This document shows, piece after piece, positions 59,233 to 64,000 of a DNA stretch of 64,000 nucleotides; the stretch's first letter is position 1, and each line of letters starts with the position of its first letter. The notes under the pieces were generated by a model that worked only from the letters and a program-made list of their open reading frames with translations, made no database searches and was not told the DNA's origin. Made by a program: the position numbers and the translations under genes. Source of the DNA: Methylobacterium radiotolerans JCM 2831 (GTDB taxonomy: Bacteria > Pseudomonadota > Alphaproteobacteria > Rhizobiales > Beijerinckiaceae); contig NC_010505.1 in assembly GCF_000019725.1 (NCBI RefSeq), forward strand, positions 2,282,001 to 2,346,000. The letters run 5' to 3'.

Positions 59233-60579
59233 TCAGCGCCGCCGTTGCGTGGTCGAGGCGCCACGCAGCTTGGCCTTCTTCACGAGGCCCTCGTACTGAT
59301 GGGCCATCAGGTGCCCGTGGATCTGCGCCACCGTGTCCATCGTGACCGAGACCACGATCAGCAGCGAGGTGCCGCCGAAGCCGAGGCTGGCCGCCGCGTA
59401 GGACGACAGGATCTCCGGGCAAAGGCACACGAAGGTCAGGTACAGGGCGCCGATCACCGTGATGCGGGTCAGCACCTTGTCGATGAAAGCCGCGGTGCGC
59501 TCACCCGGGCGGATACCCGGGATGAAGCCGCCATGCTTCTTCAGGTTGTCGGCCGTCTCCTGCGGATTGAACACCACCGCCGTGTAGAAGAACGTGAAGA
59601 AGATGATCAGCGCCGCGTAGAGCACCATGAACAGCGGCGTGCCGTGGCCGAGATAGGCGGTGACCGTGCCGAGCCAGCCGGTGGCGCCACCGTTGGCCGA
59701 GAAGCTCGCCGCGGTGGCCGGCAGCAGCAGCAGCGACGAAGCGAAGATCGGCGGGATCACGCCCGAGGTGTTGAGCTTGAGCGGCAGGAACGAGGTCTGG
59801 CCCTCGTACATGCGGTTGCCGACCTGGCGCTTCGGGTAGTTGATGAGCAGCCGGCGCTGGGCGCGCTCCATGAACACGATGAAGTAGACGAGCGCCACGG
59901 CGGCGACGCCCACGCCCAGGATGATCGCCGGCGATAGGGCGCCGGTCCGGCCGAGTTCGAGCGCGCCCGCGATCGCCACCGGCAGGTGGGCCACGATGCC
60001 GGCGAAGATGATCAGCGACGAGCCGTTGCCGATGCCGCGCGAGGTGATCTGCTCGCCGAGCCACATCAGGAACAGGGTCCCGCCCGTCAGCGTGATCACC
60101 GTCGAGGCCAGGAAGAACGGGCCCGGATCGATCGCGGCCGAGGAGCCCTGGAGACCGATCGCGATGCCCCAGGACTGAACCAGCGCCAGCACCACCGTCA
60201 GGTAGCGGGTGTACTGGTTGATGACCTTGCGGCCCGACTCGCCCTCCTTCTTCAGCGCTTCCAGGCTCGGGATCACCGAGGTCAGGAGCTGCACGATGAT
60301 CGAGGCCGAGATGTAGGGCATGATGTTCAGGGCGAAGATCGCCATGCGCTCCACGGCGCCGCCCGAGAACATGTTGAACAGGCCCAGCACGCCGCCCGCC
60401 TGCTGCTGGAAGTTCCGGGCGAACTGCTCCGGGTCGATGCCGGGGATCGGGATGTACGTGCCCAGCCGGAACACCACGAGCGCGCCGAGCGTGAACCAGA
60501 TGCGCTTCTTCAGCTCATCGGCCTTGGCGATCGCACCGAAATTGAGATTGGCGGCAAGCTGCTCGGCGGCTGAGGCCAT
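59233..60579 (-). CDS. secY: Preprotein translocase subunit SecY
   Basis: A 448-residue inner-membrane channel with ten spans, the core of the Sec translocon. IPIPGIDPEQFARNF, GLFNMFSGGAVERMAIFALN, IMPYISASIIVQLLTSVIPS, LEALKKEGESGRKVINQYTR and NPQETADNLKKHGGFIPGIR are typical SecY motifs. It is separated from rplO by 152 bases containing an intrinsic terminator-like hairpin, so it may have a separate promoter. Confidence 0.98.
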   Translation of the reverse strand: MASAAEQLAANLNFGAIAKADELKKRIWFTLGALVVFRLGTYIPIPGIDPEQFARNFQQQAGGVLGLFNMFSGGAVERMAIFALNIMPYISASIIVQLLTSVIPSLEALKKEGESGRKVINQYTRYLTVVLALVQSWGIAIGLQGSSAAIDPGPFFLASTVITLTGGTLFLMWLGEQITSRGIGNGSSLIIFAGIVAHLPVAIAGALELGRTGALSPAIILGVGVAAVALVYFIVFMERAQRRLLINYPKRQVGNRMYEGQTSFLPLKLNTSGVIPPIFASSLLLLPATAASFSANGGATGWLGTVTAYLGHGTPLFMVLYAALIIFFTFFYTAVVFNPQETADNLKKHGGFIPGIRPGERTAAFIDKVLTRITVIGALYLTFVCLCPEILSSYAAASLGFGGTSLLIVVSVTMDTVAQIHGHLMAHQYEGLVKKAKLRGASTTQRRR

Positions 60580-60628
60580 AAGCGTCGCGTCCTGGAAGTG
60601 TCGCCGGGCGACCGGCCCGGATGAAATG

Positions 60629-60661
60629 AAAACGGCGGCCCGCGTGGTCGCAGGGCCGCCG
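60629..60661 (-). terminator. Intrinsic terminator-like hairpin between rplO and secY
   Basis: On the minus strand CGGCGGCCC (60661-60653) pairs perfectly with GGGCCGCCG (60641-60633) and is followed by TTTTCATTTC. The loop is 11 nt. It could end or attenuate transcription before secY. Confidence 0.65.
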
Positions 60662-60731
60662 CTCGAAGGATCGGCTTAAAGGGTGCGCGGAGCCCGTGCA
60701 ACGGGTCCCGCGGTCGCCCCCGTCGCGTCCG

Positions 60732-61235
60732 TCAGGCCGTGGCCGCCTCGCTGCCGCCGCGGGTGGAGGCACCCTGGGCGTAGACGACGCTGACCGAGCC
60801 ACCGGCCTTCTCGACCGCCTCGACGGCGGACTTGGAGGCGCGGGTGACCTCGAAGCTGAGCTTCGCGGTGAGCTCGCCGACACCGAGCAGCTTCACGCCG
60901 TCGCGGGGACGGGCGATGATGCCGGCGGCGACCAGGCTCTCCACCGTGACGGTGGCGGCCTTGTCGAGCTTGCCCGCGTCGACGGCCTCCTGGATCCGGC
61001 CGAGGTTCACCTCGTTCAGGTCCTGGGCGTAGAGGTTGTTGAAGCCGCGCTTCGGCAGGCGACGATGCAGCGGCATCTGACCGCCCTCGAAGCCCTTGAT
61101 GGCCACGCCGGTCCGGGCCTTCTGACCCTTCACGCCGCGACCCGCGGTCTTGCCCTTGCCGGAGCCGATGCCCCGGCCCACGCGCATCCGGTCCTTGGTG
61201 GCGCCGGGATTGTCGCTGATCTGGTTGAGCTTCAT
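60732..61235 (-). CDS. rplO: 50S ribosomal protein L15
   Basis: A 167-residue late-assembly protein of the large subunit. [40 protein letters not shown] and [20 protein letters not shown] are diagnostic. The start at 61235 is the usual MKLN; an ORF extension into rpmD is rejected. The C-terminus ([19 protein letters not shown]) is slightly longer than in E. coli. Confidence 0.97.
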   Translation of the reverse strand: MKLNQISDNPGATKDRMRVGRGIGSGKGKTAGRGVKGQKARTGVAIKGFEGGQMPLHRRLPKRGFNNLYAQDLNEVNLGRIQEAVDAGKLDKAATVTVESLVAAGIIARPRDGVKLLGVGELTAKLSFEVTRASKSAVEAVEKAGGSVSVVYAQGASTRGGSEAATA

Positions 61236-61245
61236 CGGGACCTCC

Positions 61246-61437
61246 TCACGCCACGTCGCCGTGGACGCGCACGAGGTGCGCAACCTTGCGGATCATGCCG
61301 CGCACGGAGGGCGTGTCCTCCAGCTCGGACACGCGGTGGAGCTTGTTGAGCTTGAGGCCGATCAGCGTCTGGCGCTGGCTGGCCTCGCGGCGGATCGGCG
61401 AGCCGATCTGCTCGACGCGGAGAGTCTTCTGTGCCAT
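61246..61437 (-). CDS. rpmD: 50S ribosomal protein L30
   Basis: A 63-residue protein: [40 protein letters not shown] and [16 protein letters not shown] match the short bacterial L30. It lies between rpsE and rplO with gaps of about ten bases, in the standard order. Confidence 0.96.
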
Positions 61438-61449
61438 CGGACCCTCCCC

Positions 61450-62037
61450 TTACGCGACCGCGGCTTCGGACTGGTCGGCCGGGTCGGCATCGCGACGACG
61501 CGACTGGAGCGTCGACACCTTGATGCCGCGGCGGGCCGCCACGGAGCGCGGGCTGTCCTCGTTCTTGAGCGCCTCGAAGGTGGCGCGCACGAGGTTGTAG
61601 GGGTTCGAGGACCCCAGCGACTTGGCGACGACGTCCTGCATGCCGAGCGTCTCGAACACGGCGCGCATCGGGCCGCCGGCGATGATGCCGGTGCCCTGCG
61701 GGGCCGCGCGGAGGATCACCTTGCCGGCGCCGTGGCGGCCGTTGACGTCGTGGTGCAGGGTCCGGCCCTCGCGGAGCGAGACGCGGATCAGACCGCGCTT
61801 GGCAGCCTCGGTCGCCTTGCGGATCGCCTCCGGCACCTCGCGGGCCTTGCCGTGGCCGAAGCCGACGCGGCCCTTCTGGTCGCCGACGACGACGAGGGCG
61901 GCGAAGCCGAAGCGCCGGCCGCCCTTCACCACCTTCGCGACGCGGTTGATGTGGACGAGCTTGTCCACGAACTCGCTGTCGCGCTCCTCGCGGTCTTCGC
62001 GGCGGCCGCGGCCCCCGCCTTCACGTTCACGTGCCAT
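61450..62037 (-). CDS. rpsE: 30S ribosomal protein S5
   Basis: A 195-residue small-subunit protein involved in decoding accuracy. After an Arg/Glu-rich N-terminal tail come [40 protein letters not shown] and [20 protein letters not shown], the S5 signature. The C-terminal tail ([20 protein letters not shown]) is longer than in E. coli, as in relatives. Confidence 0.97.
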   Translation of the reverse strand: MAREREGGGRGRREDREERDSEFVDKLVHINRVAKVVKGGRRFGFAALVVVGDQKGRVGFGHGKAREVPEAIRKATEAAKRGLIRVSLREGRTLHHDVNGRHGAGKVILRAAPQGTGIIAGGPMRAVFETLGMQDVVAKSLGSSNPYNLVRATFEALKNEDSPRSVAARRGIKVSTLQSRRRDADPADQSEAAVA

Positions 62038-62141
62038 GTTGTCTACCTGTCCATCTCACTGACGCGGCCGGCGGGGCCGCTCGCTCGATCGGGTTTCGGA
62101 TCTGCCGGGCGAAGAGGATCCGCCCGGCCCGCCGTCGTGAC

Positions 62142-62504
62142 TCAGAACTCCAGGCCACCCTCGCGGGCGGCCTCGGCCACGGCCTTGACGCGGCCGTGAT
62201 AGATGTAGCCGGAGCGGTCGAAGATCACCTTCGTGACGCCCGCGGCCTTGGCGCGCTCGGCGACGAGCTTGCCCACCGCGGTGGCGGCGGCGACGTCGGC
62301 GCCGGTCTTGAGTTCGCCCTTGAGGGCCTTGTCGATCGACGAGGCCGAGGCCAGCGTCTTGCCGGCGACGTCGTCGATGACCTGCACGTAGATCTGCTTC
62401 GACGAGCGGAACACCGAGAGCCGCGGGCGGCCGTTGGCGGCGGCCCGCAGCGCGCGGCGGACGCGCGCCTTGCGGCGATCGAGGGCTTCGAGCTTGCGAG
62501 ACAT
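62142..62504 (-). CDS. rplR: 50S ribosomal protein L18
   Basis: A 120-residue protein that binds 5S r[56 protein letters not shown] and [20 protein letters not shown] are clear L18 segments. It lies between rplF and rpsE. Confidence 0.97.
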   Translation of the reverse strand: MSRKLEALDRRKARVRRALRAAANGRPRLSVFRSSKQIYVQVIDDVAGKTLASASSIDKALKGELKTGADVAAATAVGKLVAERAKAAGVTKVIFDRSGYIYHGRVKAVAEAAREGGLEF

Positions 62505-62514
62505 GATGCCCTCC

Positions 62515-63048
62515 TTACTTCTTCTTGCCTTCCTTGCGGAAGATGAACTCGCCCGCGTACTTCACGCCCTTGCCCTTGTAGGGCTCGGGTCCGCGGTATT
62601 CGCGGATCTCGGCGGCGACCTGACCGACCTGCTGGCGGTTGATCCCGGAGATCGTGATCTCGGTGGGCTTCGGGGTCGCGATCGTGATCCCGGCGGGGAT
62701 CGCGTACTCGATGTCGTGGCTGTAGCCGAGCGACAGCTTGAGCGCCTTGCCGGCCATCGCGGCGCGATAGCCGACGCCGGTGATCTCGAGCTTCTTCTCG
62801 AAGCCCTTCGAGACGCCCTCGGCGATGTTGGCGATCTGCGCCCGCGACGTGCCCCACAGGGAGCGCGCCGGCTTGGACTGGTTGACGGGCTGCACCTCGA
62901 TGGCGCCGTCCTTCATCGCCACGTTTACGAGGGCGGGAACGACGAACGACAGCTCGCCCTTCGAACCCTTCATCTTCACCGTCTGACCGGTGACCGTGGC
63001 GGTAACGCCGGCCGGCACGGGGACCGGCTTCTTGCCTACGCGAGACAT
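62515..63048 (-). CDS. rplF: 50S ribosomal protein L6
   Basis: A 177-residue large-subunit protein. [20 protein letters not shown] is the usual start and sets the ATG at 63048. [36 protein letters not shown] and [20 protein letters not shown] are diagnostic; the end is KKEGKKK-like (RKEGKKK). Confidence 0.97.
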
Positions 63049-63070
63049 GGGATAACCTCCTCCGTCCCGA

Positions 63071-63466
63071 TCAGAACACGGTGCAGAGCACTTCACCGCC
63101 GACGTTGCGCTCGCGCGCCTCGTGGTCGGCCATGACGCCCTGCGGGGTGGAGACGATGGTGACGCCGAGGCCGTCGGCCACGTGCGGCAGCTCGCCGACC
63201 GACGAGTAGACCCGGCGGCCCGGCTTCGACACGCGCTTGATCTCGCGGATCACCGGGCGCCCGTCGTAGTACTTGAGCTCGATGGCGAACTCGGTGCGGC
63301 CGTTGCCGAGGTCCGTCGCCGCGTAGTCGCGGATGTAGCCCTCGGCCTTCAGGACGTCGAGGACGCTGGCGCGCAGGCGCGAGCCGGGCGTCTGGACGAC
63401 GTTGCGACGGCGCAGCTGGCCGTTGCGGATGCGGGTGAGCATGTCGCCCACGGGATCGTTGACCAT
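63071..63466 (-). CDS. rpsH: 30S ribosomal protein S8
   Basis: A 131-residue protein that binds 16S rRNA and in many bacteria represses the spc operon. [60 protein letters not shown] and [20 protein letters not shown] are typical. Confidence 0.97.
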
Positions 63467-63476
63467 GGGGACCTCC

Positions 63477-63782
63477 TTACCAGCTCGACTTGACCAGGCC
63501 GGGGATCAGGCCCCGGTTGCCAAGCTCGCGCAGCGCCACGCGCGAGATGCCCATCTTGCGGTAGTAGGCGCGCGGACGGCCGGTCATGCCGCAACGGTTG
63601 CGGATGCGCGTGGCCGACGAGTTGCGCGGCAGTTCCGCGAGCTTGAGGCGCGCCTCGAAGCGCTCCTCCATCTCGAGGGCGTCGTTGTTGGCGATCTCCA
63701 GGAGCGCCTTCCGCTTGGCCGCGAAGCGCTTCACCAGCGCCTTGCGGGCCTCGTTCTTCTCGACTGAGCTTTTCTTCGACAT
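63477..63782 (-). CDS. rpsN: 30S ribosomal protein S14, zinc-free long form
   Basis: A 101-residue S14. [20 protein letters not shown] and the C-terminal [20 protein letters not shown], then [21 protein letters not shown] are typical. It has one cysteine and no CxxC pairs, so it is the long, zinc-independent type, which needs no zinc-sparing paralog. Confidence 0.97.
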
Positions 63783-63822
63783 GTCGTCTATCTCCGGTGT
63801 CCGCGTCTGAGACCCGAGGGCC

Positions 63823-64000
63823 TCACTGCCGGAACGGGAACTTGAAGGCGGCGAGCAGCGCCTTGGCCTCGGCATCGGTCTTGGCGGTGGTCGCCACGAC
63901 GATGTCCATGCCCCACATCTGCTCGGCCTTGTCGTAGGAGATCTCCGGGAACACGAGGTGCTCCTTGAGACCCAGGGCGTAGTTGCCGCGGCCGTCGAAC
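63823..64000 (-). CDS. rplE: 50S ribosomal protein L5, 5' part beyond the window
   Basis: The last 58 codons or so of L5: [40 protein letters not shown] and [18 protein letters not shown]. This is the typical L5 C-terminus, with the order rplE-rpsN-rpsH standard for the spc operon. The start lies right of position 64000. Confidence 0.97.

Overview
The window is about 64 kb of GC-rich (roughly 70 percent by eye) chromosomal DNA. It looks like an alphaproteobacterium of the order Hyphomicrobiales, most probably Methylobacterium or a close relative. The reasons are the fused ispDF gene, the dusB-ntrB-ntrC order, the gene content, and GC-rich palindromic repeats between genes. The genus is an inference; the alphaproteobacterial assignment is firmer. 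Coding density is high, with many 4-nt ATGA/GTGA overlaps and several GTG/TTG starts. I saw no rRNA, tRNA, insertion sequence, prophage or CRISPR array.

Layout. Positions 1-7.2 kb hold metabolic and housekeeping genes: a cut AI-2E-type permease, a MmgE/PrpD protein, pncB, a stress-type flavin-binding protein, mrp and mobA. From 6.7 to 11.7 kb a minus-strand run carries gyrA, coaD and two cyclophilins. From 12 to 22.4 kb there are mixed genes: a His-rich secreted protein, an S49 peptidase, a chemoreceptor, a dehydrogenase, a P1 peptidase, a large hybrid sensor kinase with a coupled small gene, and a RarD-type exporter. From 22.4 to 25.2 kb lies a three-gene cassette that probably modifies the cell envelope or lipid A. 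From 25.4 to 36.3 kb come metC, a ribosome-modulation-factor-like gene with a TTG start, dusB-ntrB-ntrC, ispDF, a MAPEG protein, a CinA-type protein, a flavin monooxygenase, a COQ10-type protein and lipA. From 36.4 to 41.4 kb is a complete glycerol regulon (glpR, glpD, glpK, glpF) with recognisable GlpR operators.

From 42.1 to 53.5 kb there is a co-directional, mostly overlapping chemosensory operon: cheW, cheR with a C-terminal TPR-like region, cheW, a chemoreceptor, a cheA-REC hybrid, cheB, and two receiver-containing histidine kinases. It has the parts of a Wsp-type system, but two kinases replace the GGDEF output protein. The first kinase (REC-REC-HisKA-HATPase) resembles the CheS3 type of the Rhodospirillum centenum Che3 system. 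This is the most interesting system in the window. A 28-residue ORF with a strong ribosome binding site and an intrinsic terminator with a GCGA tetraloop follow it.

From 53.9 kb to the right edge, on the minus strand, lie the spc and alpha ribosomal-protein operons (rplE, cut by the edge, to rplQ) with secY, adk and rpoA. They are interrupted by a metallo-beta-lactamase-fold gene between rpsK and rpoA, by two small genes between adk and rpsM, and by a terminator-like hairpin between rplO and secY. A canonical promoter stands before rpsM.
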